A stretch of DNA of 64,000 nucleotides from CAZTCJ01 sp964612085 (GCA_964612085.1 CAZTCJ010000005.1:1-64000), one strand, 5' to 3'. Numbered from the stretch's first letter, positions 6,418-15,683 are shown. The notes: a model not told the origin generated them from the letters alone. Made by a program: numbers and translations.

Positions 6418-8214
6418 TCAATGGCTGTAAGGCGCATGGCCGCCTTTGGGCACGCGGATATCATCCACCAACTCCTGAACGCTGTCCGGCGGTGGCGCCG
6501 TGAACGCGCTGACCGTGAAGGCCACGGCGAAATTCAGAAGCATGCCGATGATCCCGATCCCTTCGGGCGAAATCCCGAACAGCCAATAGTCCGGCGTATT
6601 GGGCAGCCACCCGAAGAGCTTGAACGCCGAAATATAGAGCGCCGTGAAGACAAGGCCCGTCAGCATGCCCGCGATCACGCCCTCCCGGTTCATCCGTTTG
6701 GTGAAGATCCCAAGGAAAATGGCCGGGAACAGGGAAGACGCCGCGAGCCCGAAGGCAAAGGCCACCACCTGGGCCACGAAAGCGGGCGGATAGATCCCCG
6801 CTAGCCCTGCGATGATGATCGCCACGACGGCGGCGAAGCGGGCCCAGGCCAGTTCCTCCCCGTCCGACATCTCCGGGCGGAACATCTGCTTCATGATGTC
6901 ATGGGAGACCGCGCTCGATATCACAAGCAGCAGCCCCGCCGCTGTCGACAAAGCCGCCGCGATGCCGCCCGCCGCCACCAGCGCGATCACCCAGCCGGGC
7001 AAGCGCGCGATCTCCGGATTGGCCAGCACCATAATATCCCGGTCCACATAAACTTCGTTAGCATTGTTCGTAGGCGTATTTTTGACCAGGCGCTCGCCGT
7101 TCGCCCCGCGCACCCGCTCGGTATCGGCGGGGCCTTCGAACACCGGCTTTTCGCCCTCCAAAGCCAGACCGGGGGCATATTGCACTCTGCCGTCGCCATT
7201 CTTATCGACCCAGGCGATGAGGCCGGAATCCTCCCAGGTCTTGAACCATTGGGGGACGTCTTCCGCATAGGCCTTATCGTGCACCGTATCGACGAAATTG
7301 AGCCGCGCGAAGGCCGAGACCGCCGGAGCGGTAGTGTACAGAATCGCAATGAAAACGAGCGCCCAGCCCGCGGAAATGCGGGCATCCGAGGCTTTCGGCA
7401 CGGTGAAGAAACGCACGATCACATGGGGCAGGCCCGCCGTGCCGATCATCAACGCCGCCGTGATGGCGAGCACGTCGATGGTGGATTTCTGCCCGCTCGT
7501 ATAAGGCGCGAAGCCCAGATCGACCAGCGTGTTGTCCAGCTTCTGAAGCACCGACAAGCCCGAACCATCGATAACATCCGCGCCGAGCCCGATCTGCGGA
7601 ATGGGAATGCCCGTGATCAGCAGGGAAATAAAGATGGCCGGTACCGTATAGGCGAAAATCAGCACGCAATATTGCGCCACCTGCGTATAGGTGATCCCCC
7701 GCATGCCGCCCAGTACCGCGTAAAAGAACACCACGAACATGCCGATAACGACGCCCAGCGCCACATCCACCTGCAGGAAATTGGAAAAGACGATCCCCAC
7801 ACCCCGCATCTGTCCGGCCACATAGGTGAAGGACACGAAAATCAGGCACAGAACGGCCACGGCCCGCGCGGTCTGGGAATAATACCGGGCACCGATGAAA
7901 TCGGGCACCGTAAACGCGCCGAATTTGCGCAAATAAGGCGCCAGCAGCAGGGCCAGGAGCACATAGCCGCCGGTCCAGCCCAGGAGGTAGACGGCACCGT
8001 CCCGCCCGATAAAGGCGATGATCCCCGCCATGGAGAGAAACGAGGCGGCGCTCATCCAATCGGCGGCGGTCGCCATGCCGTTAACCACCGGATGAACGCC
8101 CCCGCCCGCCACATAAAACTGGCTGGTGGAGGCCACCCGCGACCACCAGGCGATGCCGATATAAAGCGCGAAGGACAGGCCGACGAAGATATAAGTGAGG
8201 GTTTGCGTGTCCAT
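6418..8214 (-). CDS. Sodium:solute symporter (VC_2705-type SSS family)
   Basis: This 598-residue polytopic membrane protein has the SSS/LeuT-like helical pattern, with typical stretches such as ATAADWMSAASFLSMAG, PDFIGARYYSQTARA and GGMRGITYTQVAQY. Members paired with DUF4212 are thought to take up acetate or other short carboxylates with sodium. A long hydrophilic insertion around residues 335-400 contains DKNGDGRVQY, which resembles a calcium-binding EF-hand loop and is seen in this subfamily. The DUF4212 subunit gene starts upstream with a 7-base spacer, so both are co-translated. The exact substrate is not predictable. Confidence 0.88.
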   Translation of the reverse strand: MDTQTLTYIFVGLSFALYIGIAWWSRVASTSQFYVAGGGVHPVVNGMATAADWMSAASFLSMAGIIAFIGRDGAVYLLGWTGGYVLLALLLAPYLRKFGAFTVPDFIGARYYSQTARAVAVLCLIFVSFTYVAGQMRGVGIVFSNFLQVDVALGVVIGMFVVFFYAVLGGMRGITYTQVAQYCVLIFAYTVPAIFISLLITGIPIPQIGLGADVIDGSGLSVLQKLDNTLVDLGFAPYTSGQKSTIDVLAITAALMIGTAGLPHVIVRFFTVPKASDARISAGWALVFIAILYTTAPAVSAFARLNFVDTVHDKAYAEDVPQWFKTWEDSGLIAWVDKNGDGRVQYAPGLALEGEKPVFEGPADTERVRGANGERLVKNTPTNNANEVYVDRDIMVLANPEIARLPGWVIALVAAGGIAAALSTAAGLLLVISSAVSHDIMKQMFRPEMSDGEELAWARFAAVVAIIIAGLAGIYPPAFVAQVVAFAFGLAASSLFPAIFLGIFTKRMNREGVIAGMLTGLVFTALYISAFKLFGWLPNTPDYWLFGISPEGIGIIGMLLNFAVAFTVSAFTAPPPDSVQELVDDIRVPKGGHAPYSH

Positions 8215-8221
8215 TTGCCCC

Positions 8222-8494
8222 TCACTCGTCCGAGACGCCGTGATCGCGGTCGATCCGCTTCATGGCGACTGCGTAAACGAAAATCAGCACCACAAAAACC
8301 ACTATGGCGCCTTGTTGCGCGAACCAGAAGCCGAGCTTGAAGCCGAAGAACGGCACCTGATCCAGAAGGTCCACGAAGAGAATGCTCAGCCCCCAGCCGA
8401 CTGCGGCCCAGATGCTCAGAAGGATGATCAACAAGCGCACATTCGCCCGCCAGTAACTGCTGGCCTTGTCTTTATCGTCGGGTGCGCCGGTCAT
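8222..8494 (-). CDS. DUF4212 small symporter subunit
   Basis: The 90-residue protein has a polar N-terminus (MTGAPDDKDKASSYWRANVR), two hydrophobic helices separated by a loop (LLDQVPFFGFKLGFWFAQQG) and a charged C-terminus. That is the form of DUF4212 proteins encoded beside VC_2705-type sodium:solute symporters, comparable to YjcH beside ActP. It probably stabilises or regulates the transporter in the inner membrane. It is separated from the symporter gene by 7 bases. The next upstream gene, a VTT-domain protein, may belong to a different unit. Confidence 0.87.
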   Translation of the reverse strand: MTGAPDDKDKASSYWRANVRLLIILLSIWAAVGWGLSILFVDLLDQVPFFGFKLGFWFAQQGAIVVFVVLIFVYAVAMKRIDRDHGVSDE

Positions 8495-8528
8495 GCACTG
8501 CTCCTGTTCGCCCGCTCTCCTGCTGGTG

Positions 8529-9095
8529 TTACAGCATGAGGGTGATGGCGATCATGATCAAGAACAGGATGGTAAAGCCGATGACAATCTCAAGCTGCCG
8601 CTCCTCAAAGAAGGTTTCCGCACGGCGTCCGATCCATTTCACAAGAAGCGCGAGAAAACCGTAGCGGATCATACGCGCCGACACGACCGCCGCGATGAAA
8701 AACGGCAAGGCCAGACCGACGACCCCGGAGGCGATCGTGCCGAGCTGAAACGGAATGGGCATGACGCCGATCAGGAACATGGCAAGGAAGCCCCGCTCTT
8801 CCACATCGCCGCGCACCCGCTCGAAATCGCCTGCCAGATCGAAGCGCTCCAGCAAAGGCGCGATGAAGGGTTCGTAAAGCGCCGCCGCCGCCCAATAGGT
8901 GGCGAGCGCGCCTGCAAGACAGCCGGCGACCAGCGTGAGCGCGATGAGATAGGCCCGTTTGCGCTTGGCGGCCATGACCGGCACGAAGAGCGGTTCGACG
9001 GCGATCAACAGAACGGTGTTTTCCAGAAAGCCCAGGATGAAAAGCCACAGAAACATCCAATCGGATCGCAAGATACGATTTATGAAACCCCTCAT
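8529..9095 (-). CDS. VTT/SNARE-associated domain membrane protein (YqaA/DedA-like)
   Basis: The 188-residue membrane protein has an N-terminal helix with an acidic residue (LFILGFLENTVLLIAVEPLF) and a GALATYWAAAALYEP segment. A re-entrant region, IGVMPIPFQLGTIASGVVGL, matches the F/Y-x-x-x-R/P...G-x-x-x-G core of VTT (DedA/YqaA) proteins, and terminal helices follow. DedA relatives include phospholipid flippases important for membrane energetics; YqaA-type members are less known. It lies between the symporter pair and the sulfotransferase-like gene, all leftward, with only 26 bases to the latter. Confidence 0.8.
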   Translation of the reverse strand: MRGFINRILRSDWMFLWLFILGFLENTVLLIAVEPLFVPVMAAKRKRAYLIALTLVAGCLAGALATYWAAAALYEPFIAPLLERFDLAGDFERVRGDVEERGFLAMFLIGVMPIPFQLGTIASGVVGLALPFFIAAVVSARMIRYGFLALLVKWIGRRAETFFEERQLEIVIGFTILFLIMIAITLML

Positions 9096-9122
9096 GGCCG
9101 CGCCCTTTCATCCGTATACAGT

Positions 9123-9887
9123 CTAGCTGCCGCCATCCGGTCCGGCGGTCAATCGCTCTTTGTGGAGTATCCGGTAGTTCGGCATGCACTGCTCCGCCAA
9201 CCGGTCCAAATCGTCCGGCAGAGGACCAGGCGGCTGAGCGGACGGCGGTTTGAACCCTGTCGACTGCATCACCGCATCATACCAATGGGGCGCCCAGACG
9301 CCATCGCTGCTGCGCGATCCGGGCGGCCAGGACAGCATATGGGCGTCGAACCGGATACTTAAGGCCGCGCATAGGGCCTTCAGCATGGCTTCCGGCGCCT
9401 GCAGGATGTCGGCGGCATCGACCACGGGACAGGCCAGTCCCTTTTCCTGCAGATAGGTCTTGATCCGGATCTGCACATCGAGGCTGCGGATCACCGGCGT
9501 CGCGTTGTCATATTTTTTGGCGAAGGACGCAAGCATGGCTTTCGGGTCCCGGATCAGAAGAAACGTATACTGATCGGCAAGCCAGTCCAACGGAACCGGC
9601 GGATCATCATCGATATGATAGGCGATATGTTTGTGAAACAGGATGGATGCCCCGTTTTGTGGCGGCGCCGTCAACAGGGCCATGACCCCATTCCAGGTTT
9701 GCGGCAGACTCTCCAGAATAGCCGTGCGCATGGGATGCTCAGCCCCCGTCCGCGCCAGATAAAACCCATAGAACGGTTCGTCGATCACAGCCGTATCGGG
9801 CCGATTCTCGAAGGCGCGCATCATGGTGGTCGAGATCGTCCGTGGTCCGGACCACATATTGATCCGTATGGGAGCCGCTGCCCTCAT
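9123..9887 (-). CDS. Sulfotransferase-like P-loop protein
   Basis: The 254-residue protein begins RINMWSGPRTISTTMMRAFENR, which fits the 5'-phosphosulfate-binding loop of PAPS sulfotransferases (W-S/G-x-P-R-S/T-x-S-T). It has a downstream FLLIRDPKAMLASF corresponding to the 3'-phosphate-binding R-D-P segment. In many bacteria and in branched-chain aminotransferase-linked loci this family is annotated as sulfotransferase without a proven substrate. The gene overlaps the aminotransferase gene by 4 bases (ATGA-type coupling), implying translational coupling and a shared pathway. Confidence 0.75.
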   Translation of the reverse strand: MRAAAPIRINMWSGPRTISTTMMRAFENRPDTAVIDEPFYGFYLARTGAEHPMRTAILESLPQTWNGVMALLTAPPQNGASILFHKHIAYHIDDDPPVPLDWLADQYTFLLIRDPKAMLASFAKKYDNATPVIRSLDVQIRIKTYLQEKGLACPVVDAADILQAPEAMLKALCAALSIRFDAHMLSWPPGSRSSDGVWAPHWYDAVMQSTGFKPPSAQPPGPLPDDLDRLAEQCMPNYRILHKERLTAGPDGGS

Positions 9888-10810
9888 CGCCCCCGCGCCG
9901 CCTCGCCCGCGATACGCTCCTGATAAAGCGCCTGCAGCCGCTCGACGACCGGCCCGCGCTCCTCGGAAATCATCCGCCCATCAACCTCACGCACCGGCGT
10001 CAAGCCCGCGAAAGTACCGGTGATGAAGGCTTCTTCCGCACCATAAACATCGGTGAGCGAGAAAGTCTTCTCCCGGACGGTCAGGCCGTTGGTCCGCGCG
10101 ATCTCCAGAACGATCCCGCGCGTGATGCCGCCCAGGCAGAAGTCGCCCGTGGAGGTCCACACCTCCCCTTTGCGCACAATGAAAAAATGCGTGGAATTGC
10201 AGGTCGCCACAAAGCCATGGGGATCGAGCATCAAGGCCTCGTCCGCCCCTGCTTTGGTGGCCTGAATGCACGCCATGATGCAGTTCAGCTTGGAATGGGA
10301 ATTGAGTTTCTGGTCCTGGACATCCGGGTAACCACGGCGCACATGCACCGTATAAAGACGGACGCCTTCAACAGCCGTTTGCGCGACCGGCGCCTTGAAT
10401 TCCGGAATGATGACGATGGTGGCCGGCGAGATGGTGGCGCGGGGATCCTGATAAGGCGTGGCCTTGATCCCCCGTGTGACCATCAGCCGGATATGCACCC
10501 CATCATGCGCTTTGTTCGTATCGAGACAGCCGTAAAGGCGGGCCTTCAAGGCATCCCGGTCCAGGCCCAGATCGAAATCGAGCGTCTTCGCGCCCTCGAA
10601 AAGCCGGTCGAGGTGCCGGTCCAGAAAAACGATGACACCGTTATGGACGCGCAAGCCCTCCCAGACGCCATCGCCCAGCACAAAGCCTGAATCGAACACC
10701 GATATCCTGGCGTCCGCACGCGGATGAAGCGTCCCGTTGATATCGATCAGGATCGTGTCATTGCGCGGATCGGCCTGGTAAGCATGGGTCGAGTGCGTCA
10801 TCCGAGGCAC
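9884..10810 (-). CDS. Class IV PLP aminotransferase (D-amino-acid/branched-chain type)
   Basis: The 308-residue protein has the fold-type IV signature. An early FDSGFVLGDGVWEGLRVHNG is typical of IlvE/Dat/PabC enzymes. The PLP lysine lies in DQKLNSHSKLN, and ALMLDPHGFVATCNSTHFF plus a late EEAFITGTFAGLTPV complete the pattern. It would transfer amino groups between amino and keto acids in the cytoplasm. The donor is not determined; it could be D-Ala/D-Glu or branched-chain. Its end overlaps the sulfotransferase-like gene by 4 bases, and its start lies just after the monooxygenase stop, making one leftward operon. An internal ATG at 10801 is an alternative start. Confidence 0.87.
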   Translation of the reverse strand: MPRMTHSTHAYQADPRNDTILIDINGTLHPRADARISVFDSGFVLGDGVWEGLRVHNGVIVFLDRHLDRLFEGAKTLDFDLGLDRDALKARLYGCLDTNKAHDGVHIRLMVTRGIKATPYQDPRATISPATIVIIPEFKAPVAQTAVEGVRLYTVHVRRGYPDVQDQKLNSHSKLNCIMACIQATKAGADEALMLDPHGFVATCNSTHFFIVRKGEVWTSTGDFCLGGITRGIVLEIARTNGLTVREKTFSLTDVYGAEEAFITGTFAGLTPVREVDGRMISEERGPVVERLQALYQERIAGEAARGR

Positions 10811-10812
10811 CC

Positions 10813-12288
10813 CTATCCCACGGCGCGTTTCGTCACCCGGAATTCCTCCAGATTGACATGGTCAAGCTCCCGGATGAAGCGCCAGGCCGAATAAGGCCAG
10901 AGCGTGTAGTTATAATCGTCATCATCCGTGTACCAGGCATTACAGCCGCCGCTGAACACCATGTCCTTCATGGCCTCTTGCAGACGCTGATTATAGGCCT
11001 TGGTGAAAGCCGGGTCGGGATCGAGATGGCTGATGCCTTTTTCATTCATCAGCCGCAAACATTCCGCCACATAACGCGCCTGGGACTCGATCATGATCAG
11101 GGCGGAGGTATGGCCCGTGCCGCTATTGGGTCCGAGCAACAGGAAGAAATTCGGAAACTCCGGAACCATCATGGTCCGGAAGGATTCTACATGGGTGGAC
11201 CAGACATCCTTCAAGGCCACGCCGTTGCGGCCCGTGATGCTGACATAGTCCGAGACGTCGAAGGGCCGGAAGCCGGTCGCTTCGATAATCACATCGAAGT
11301 CATGGAGCGTGCCTTGCGCATCGCGGATGCCCTGCGGTTCGATCCGGGCGATGGCATCGGTCACCAGATGCACGTTCTCCCGATTGTAAGCCAGCAGATA
11401 ATCGTCGGAAATACAGCGGCGCTTGCAGCCCGGCTCGTAATCCGGTGTGAGCTTGGCCCGCAGCTCGGGATCCTTGACCTGCTTTTCCAGATGCCGCAGG
11501 CCCAACTGCTTCATGCGAGGCGCCGCCCAGCCGCCCCGGCGCAGGGCGGCCATGCCGAAAATATCCATCAGCACCCAGAGATAAGACCGGTAAAGCCGCA
11601 TGGTGAACGGCATGGTACGGAACATGGTCCTGACCCAGTCGGGAATTTCCCGCGCCACCCGTGGAAACACCCAGGCCGCGGAACGCTGGAAGACAGTCAC
11701 ATCCTTCACGATTGGCGCGATGCTGGGTAAGACCTGCACGGCGCTGGCGCCAGTGCCGATGATCGCCACCTTCTTGCCGGTCAGATCGCAAGAATGATCC
11801 CATTCCGCCGTATGGAACAGCGGGCCGTCGAAGCTGTCGATGCCTTCAATATCCGCATGCTTGGGAATATGAAGTCCGCCAAGCCCGCTCACCACCACAT
11901 CGGCGGTCACGGTCAGACCTTCGGCCGTAGTCACGGTCCAGCGCTTACCGTCGAAATGAACGCCCTCGATGATTTGGCCGTAGCGGATACGCGAGCCCAA
12001 ATCGTACTTATCGATACACTTTTCCGTATACGCCCATATTTCGGGTCCGGCGCCATAAGAATGGCTCCAGTCCGGATTGAGCTCGAAGGAATAGGAGTAA
12101 AGGTGGGACGGCACGTCGCAGGCAATGCCGGGATAGGTGTTTTCCCGCCAGGTACCGCCCGCACGCTCCGCCTTTTCCAGGATCAGGAAATCGTGATAGC
12201 CGCGCTTCTTGAGCAGGATGGCCATGCATATGCCGGACAGCCCAGCGCCCAGAATGGCAATGCGTACGGATTTTTGCGCTCCAGACAC
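10813..12288 (-). CDS. Flavin-dependent monooxygenase, Baeyer-Villiger type
   Basis: The protein is about 491 residues. It has an N-terminal FAD Rossmann motif (IAILGAGLSGICMAILL), the BVMO fingerprint FxGxxxHxxxW[D/P] as FDGPLFHTAEWD, an NADPH motif (IIGTGASAVQVLP) and a C-terminal ATGFRPFDVSDY. Such enzymes insert oxygen beside a ketone or oxidise heteroatoms with NADPH and oxygen. The frame stays open to 12477 but that stretch overlaps the neighbouring GST. A GTG at 12288, preceded by GGGAGG, places the Rossmann strand correctly. The gene is co-oriented with GST genes and an aminotransferase, consistent with ketone or steroid-like catabolism (inference). Confidence 0.87.
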   Translation of the reverse strand: MSGAQKSVRIAILGAGLSGICMAILLKKRGYHDFLILEKAERAGGTWRENTYPGIACDVPSHLYSYSFELNPDWSHSYGAGPEIWAYTEKCIDKYDLGSRIRYGQIIEGVHFDGKRWTVTTAEGLTVTADVVVSGLGGLHIPKHADIEGIDSFDGPLFHTAEWDHSCDLTGKKVAIIGTGASAVQVLPSIAPIVKDVTVFQRSAAWVFPRVAREIPDWVRTMFRTMPFTMRLYRSYLWVLMDIFGMAALRRGGWAAPRMKQLGLRHLEKQVKDPELRAKLTPDYEPGCKRRCISDDYLLAYNRENVHLVTDAIARIEPQGIRDAQGTLHDFDVIIEATGFRPFDVSDYVSITGRNGVALKDVWSTHVESFRTMMVPEFPNFFLLLGPNSGTGHTSALIMIESQARYVAECLRLMNEKGISHLDPDPAFTKAYNQRLQEAMKDMVFSGGCNAWYTDDDDYNYTLWPYSAWRFIRELDHVNLEEFRVTKRAVG

Positions 12289-12310
12289 CCTCACCCTCCC
12301 GCCTTTTCGT

Positions 12311-13081
12311 TCAGTCTTCGGATTTCTCCTGGGCCGCCGCCTCGCGGGCCGCGCGCACCTTGTCATTGGTCTGGTTAAACAGGAGTTTGCGGCGGCGCTC
12401 GTTCTCTTCGTCGGTATATTCCCGTTCGCGCAGCTCCCGGGCCACCTGCCAGCCCTTTTCCACGGCGGGCCGGGCATGGAGCTCGTCCACCCACCGCTTC
12501 AGATTGGGGAATGTTTCCCATACGGACTCATCGATCAGACGGCCGACCAGCATGGCCCAGGGCCATGTGATCATATCGGCGATGGTATACTCATCCCCGG
12601 CCAAGTAGCGGTTGGCCAGAAGCTGGGCATCCATCACGCCGCACAAGCGGTCCACCTCGCCGACGAAGCGCCGCTCGCCGTACTCGAGCATGGCTGGATC
12701 GTCCACCATGGCCTTCGCATAATTCTTGAAATGATTGGCGTTGCCCATCATCGGTCCCAGATTGGCCATCTGCCAATGGACCCATTGGAGCACGCCGTAG
12801 CGGCCCGCCGGATCCTTGGGCAGAAACCGGCCGGTCTTGTCGGCGAGATATTCCAGGATGGCGCCCGATTCGAAGAGCGCCAGCGGTTTGCCGCCGCCCA
12901 GCGGCTCATGATCGACGATCGCGGGCATGCGGTTGTTCGGACTGAGGCGGAGGAAATCCGGCTTGAACTGATCGCCGCCACCGATATCAACCGGTTTCAC
13001 CGTATAGGGAAGACCGCATTCTTCCAGCATGATGGTCACCTTCCAGCCATTGGGCGTCGGCCAGTAATAAACGTCGATCAT
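12311..13081 (-). CDS. Glutathione S-transferase family protein (beta-etherase-like)
   Basis: The 256-residue protein starts MIDVYYWPTPNGWKVTIMLE, the thioredoxin-like GST start with a Pro-Asn-Gly-x-Lys motif seen in YfcG/Nu-class enzymes (TPNGWKV). ALFESGAILEYLADKTGR is the usual glutathione-binding segment. A helical C-terminal domain follows, ending in a highly charged tail. Nu-class members have thiol peroxidase or disulfide reductase activity, and related Lig proteins cleave ethers. It is co-transcribed with the flavin monooxygenase (22-base gap) and another GST-like gene upstream. Confidence 0.87.
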   Translation of the reverse strand: MIDVYYWPTPNGWKVTIMLEECGLPYTVKPVDIGGGDQFKPDFLRLSPNNRMPAIVDHEPLGGGKPLALFESGAILEYLADKTGRFLPKDPAGRYGVLQWVHWQMANLGPMMGNANHFKNYAKAMVDDPAMLEYGERRFVGEVDRLCGVMDAQLLANRYLAGDEYTIADMITWPWAMLVGRLIDESVWETFPNLKRWVDELHARPAVEKGWQVARELREREYTDEENERRRKLLFNQTNDKVRAAREAAAQEKSED

Positions 13082-13114
13082 GGGTCTCCTCCCTAGCGTT
13101 TTTTGCCGGCCAGC

Positions 13115-13882
13115 CTAGAACTCAAGCGGCAGGCCGAGATGGGTGTGATAGATGTAATCCCGGTGGTCCAGCAGGATAGGGTCAAGCGCGACCTCGATCG
13201 CCGGATCTTGCGCGGCGTAGACCTGACGCAGGAAGCGGGGCATCGGATTGACCTCATCCGGCAGGGGGCGGACGATCTGCGAGAAACACGCCCAATAGAT
13301 ATCCGCCGCGCTCAAAGAACAGCCGACCAGATACCGGCTGCCTTTGCGGGCCTGCTCGTGAAGCCGCGCCGCCAGCATGACCATGATGCCCGCACAATGG
13401 CGCGCGCCCTCTTCCGCCGTCAGCGCCAGGCCGCCATAGTCCGCCCGCATGCGGCTCCAGCCATCGCCCGCTTCGGCATCGGACATGTGAGGCGGCGGCA
13501 GCATCGCCAGCCGCCGGCACCAGCCGAAACCGCCTTCGCCGCATAATTCAGTGCTGATGCCGATCACCTGAATGCGCTCTTCGATGGCCTCGGGGATCAA
13601 ACGGGGCGCCGACTGGAGGCGTTCGGCCAGATGCAGAATGTCGTCCCAGCGGGAGCGCGGCGGCTGGTCTTCATAAACGGCGACGGGCGCGTTGCGGCAG
13701 CCGGTCCAGTCCACCAAGTCGGCGTTCTCATACCCGCCATATTGGGCAACTGCCGTATACGGAATGCCTTTAATCTGAAAGATGGACTTCGCCGACTGGC
13801 TCCACGGCCCCGGCACCCCCTTGGTCAGCGCCAGGCGCAGGCCGCCCATCCGCCGCGCCTCCCGGACTTCCACATAGTCCAT
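13115..13882 (-). CDS. GST-like thioredoxin-fold protein
   Basis: The 255-residue protein shows a degenerate GST architecture. An N-terminal GLRLALTKGVPGPWSQSAKSI segment could hold the active-site region. A NAPVAVYEDQ cis-proline strand precedes a helical C-terminal domain with SLSAADIYWACF, the usual N-capping S/T-x-x-D motif of GSTs. A longer reading from 13939 is possible, but the ATG at 13882 has GGGAGG 8 bases upstream. It heads the GST-GST-BVMO-aminotransferase leftward group. The substrate is unknown. Confidence 0.78.
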   Translation of the reverse strand: MDYVEVREARRMGGLRLALTKGVPGPWSQSAKSIFQIKGIPYTAVAQYGGYENADLVDWTGCRNAPVAVYEDQPPRSRWDDILHLAERLQSAPRLIPEAIEERIQVIGISTELCGEGGFGWCRRLAMLPPPHMSDAEAGDGWSRMRADYGGLALTAEEGARHCAGIMVMLAARLHEQARKGSRYLVGCSLSAADIYWACFSQIVRPLPDEVNPMPRFLRQVYAAQDPAIEVALDPILLDHRDYIYHTHLGLPLEF

Positions 13883-13964
13883 GATCCAGCCTCCCTGATG
13901 TCCCGCGCAAGTGTAGCAAACCCCATCGTGCAGAGACACAGTCTAAAGGCACATTCGAATACGA

Positions 13965-14957
13965 TTACGGTCCAGACATGTCCGCCGGCGTCACCAGCTT
14001 GACCTCGTACGTGCCCCGCTCGCCGACAGCAGCGGCGAAGCCCCCCTCCTCAAGCCAGGCGCGCGCTTCCTCCGAGCCCTTCAGACGATAATCCCAGAAC
14101 GCCACGGCCGCCATTTTTACAAGATTGTGATGGCGGGCCAGATTGGGATCGCCTGAGACGGAGCGGCCGGAAAATGTTCCGTGCACCGCGCCGTCCAAGA
14201 CAACCAGATACTGATCCACATCATCGATCGTATCGAACGGAATGCGCCGGTCGTCCGGCTCCAGATCGCCGGACGGCGAGCCGTCTTTCGTGCCGGTCAA
14301 ATGGAACAATGGGTGGATCATGGTCTCGAACGCGTCCTCGGGCAGTCCGCGGCGCGGCGGCGACGGGCTCATGACGAACGCGCCTTTGAAATCCCGCACG
14401 GCGAAATTGGGGCTGAGCGTGCCGAAATCCTGTCCGGAGACGGCGAGTGTGGTGATCGCGCCCAGGGAGTGGCCCGACATGCCCGCACGGGAGGCATCGA
14501 TCCGGGTCTCGTATTTACCCCGCCGCGCCATGGCCTCGATCGCTTTCAAAGCGAAAGGGATGTCTCCGAAGCGCGACAGAACCGCGAACGGATTGCTCAA
14601 GCGGCGGACCATCCCTTCGACACCGTCATCCCCGATGATCGATTCATCCGTTCCCGGATGCTGAAGATGAAACGCGGCATAGCCGTGACTGGCGAGATGA
14701 CGCCCGAGATAAGCGCCGCCTTCCCGCGAACCGCCGCCGCCATGGGACCAGATCACCACGGGAAACGGCCCATCCTCTTTCGGAATATAGAGCTTCCAGG
14801 GAACTTCGCGGTCTTCGCGGTCTTCATCGGTCCAAACGCCGCGCTCCTCGGATACCGTATAAGGCCCGGGTTCGGACGTATAAGGCTGAGCCCCGGCTGT
14901 AAGGCAGCCTAGACACAGCCATGTCAAAACCGCGCTCAACGTGAAACGCCAGATCAT
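13965..14957 (-). CDS. Exported alpha/beta hydrolase (PAF-acetylhydrolase/dienelactone hydrolase-like)
   Basis: The protein is about 330 residues with an N-terminal signal peptide (MIWRFTLSAVLTWLCLGCLTAG) whose LGC may be a lipobox. The catalytic domain contains the oxyanion strand PVVIWSHGGGGSREG, the nucleophile elbow GMSGHSLGA, an Asp in LTGTKD and a late His in DGAVHGTFSG. This pattern resembles secreted platelet-activating-factor acetylhydrolase or poly-ester hydrolases. The start at 14957 is favoured by AAGAGGG upstream and by the signal peptide; the open frame extends to 15092 without a leader. An AT-rich stretch around 15030-15060 may be the promoter. Confidence 0.82.
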   Translation of the reverse strand: MIWRFTLSAVLTWLCLGCLTAGAQPYTSEPGPYTVSEERGVWTDEDREDREVPWKLYIPKEDGPFPVVIWSHGGGGSREGGAYLGRHLASHGYAAFHLQHPGTDESIIGDDGVEGMVRRLSNPFAVLSRFGDIPFALKAIEAMARRGKYETRIDASRAGMSGHSLGAITTLAVSGQDFGTLSPNFAVRDFKGAFVMSPSPPRRGLPEDAFETMIHPLFHLTGTKDGSPSGDLEPDDRRIPFDTIDDVDQYLVVLDGAVHGTFSGRSVSGDPNLARHHNLVKMAAVAFWDYRLKGSEEARAWLEEGGFAAAVGERGTYEVKLVTPADMSGP

Positions 14958-15182
14958 GCTTCCCTCTTTGATTGTCGAGCCCCGGGCGTTTCCCATTCCC
15001 TTCGAAAGGAAACCCCGCTTTCGGGACCGCTTTTTCATATGATTATCATACATATAAATTGCGGTCACCGCGCGGCGAAGTAGTAACCGCACACATCATC
15101 GGGTTTTCCATGGGAGACGGTCACGCGAGATACGCCGTTGACGGATGGCCTACGGTCTGCGGAAAGCAGTTTCAAGGGCGGA

Positions 15183-15683
15183 TCAGTCGAGGCACTTGAC
15201 AAGATAGCGCACGGCCTTTTCCGCTCCCGGCAGAACCGCCTCACCTATGACATCGAATCCCAAAGCCGCATGAAACCTGTCCGAGGCCGGATTGGGTGGC
15301 TCCCTGTTCACTTCACAGACAATTGTGTCCTGCCCGCAAGATCGCGCAGCCTCAAACAGATCCTCGTAGAGCAGGTGTGCGAGGCCTTCCCGCCGACGGC
15401 TGGCCGCGACCACGACCCGGTCGATATAGACGAACTGCTCCAGCCGGGCGCGGAACCACAGGAAATTGGCGCTGTCATAGGCCGCATCCTGGTGAAAACT
15501 CAGGAGAAAGGCCGCTTCCGGATCGATAACGGCCGCATGAAACGTCTGTCCCACAAGCGTCCGGAGACGGTCTTTCGTCAAAGACGACAATGCGGTGGCG
15601 TGCGCCTGATTGAGCGCATGCATCCAGTCCAGATCATCAGGATGGACAGGACGGCAGAGCCACCCGCCCGCATCACGCACCAT
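15183..15683 (-). CDS. GNAT family N-acetyltransferase
   Basis: The protein, about 166 residues, has the GNAT core with IDRVVVAASRRREGLAHLLY, the acetyl-CoA-binding V-x-x-x-x-R-x-x-G-x-A/G loop. It is followed by CEVNREPPNPASDRFHAALGF, typical of the family's C-terminal half. Acceptor substrate is not predictable. Of three consecutive ATG codons the one at 15683 has the best GGAG spacing. The start overlaps the end of the hydrolase gene at 15673, so the two leftward genes are probably translationally coupled. Confidence 0.85.
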   Translation of the reverse strand: MVRDAGGWLCRPVHPDDLDWMHALNQAHATALSSLTKDRLRTLVGQTFHAAVIDPEAAFLLSFHQDAAYDSANFLWFRARLEQFVYIDRVVVAASRRREGLAHLLYEDLFEAARSCGQDTIVCEVNREPPNPASDRFHAALGFDVIGEAVLPGAEKAVRYLVKCLD

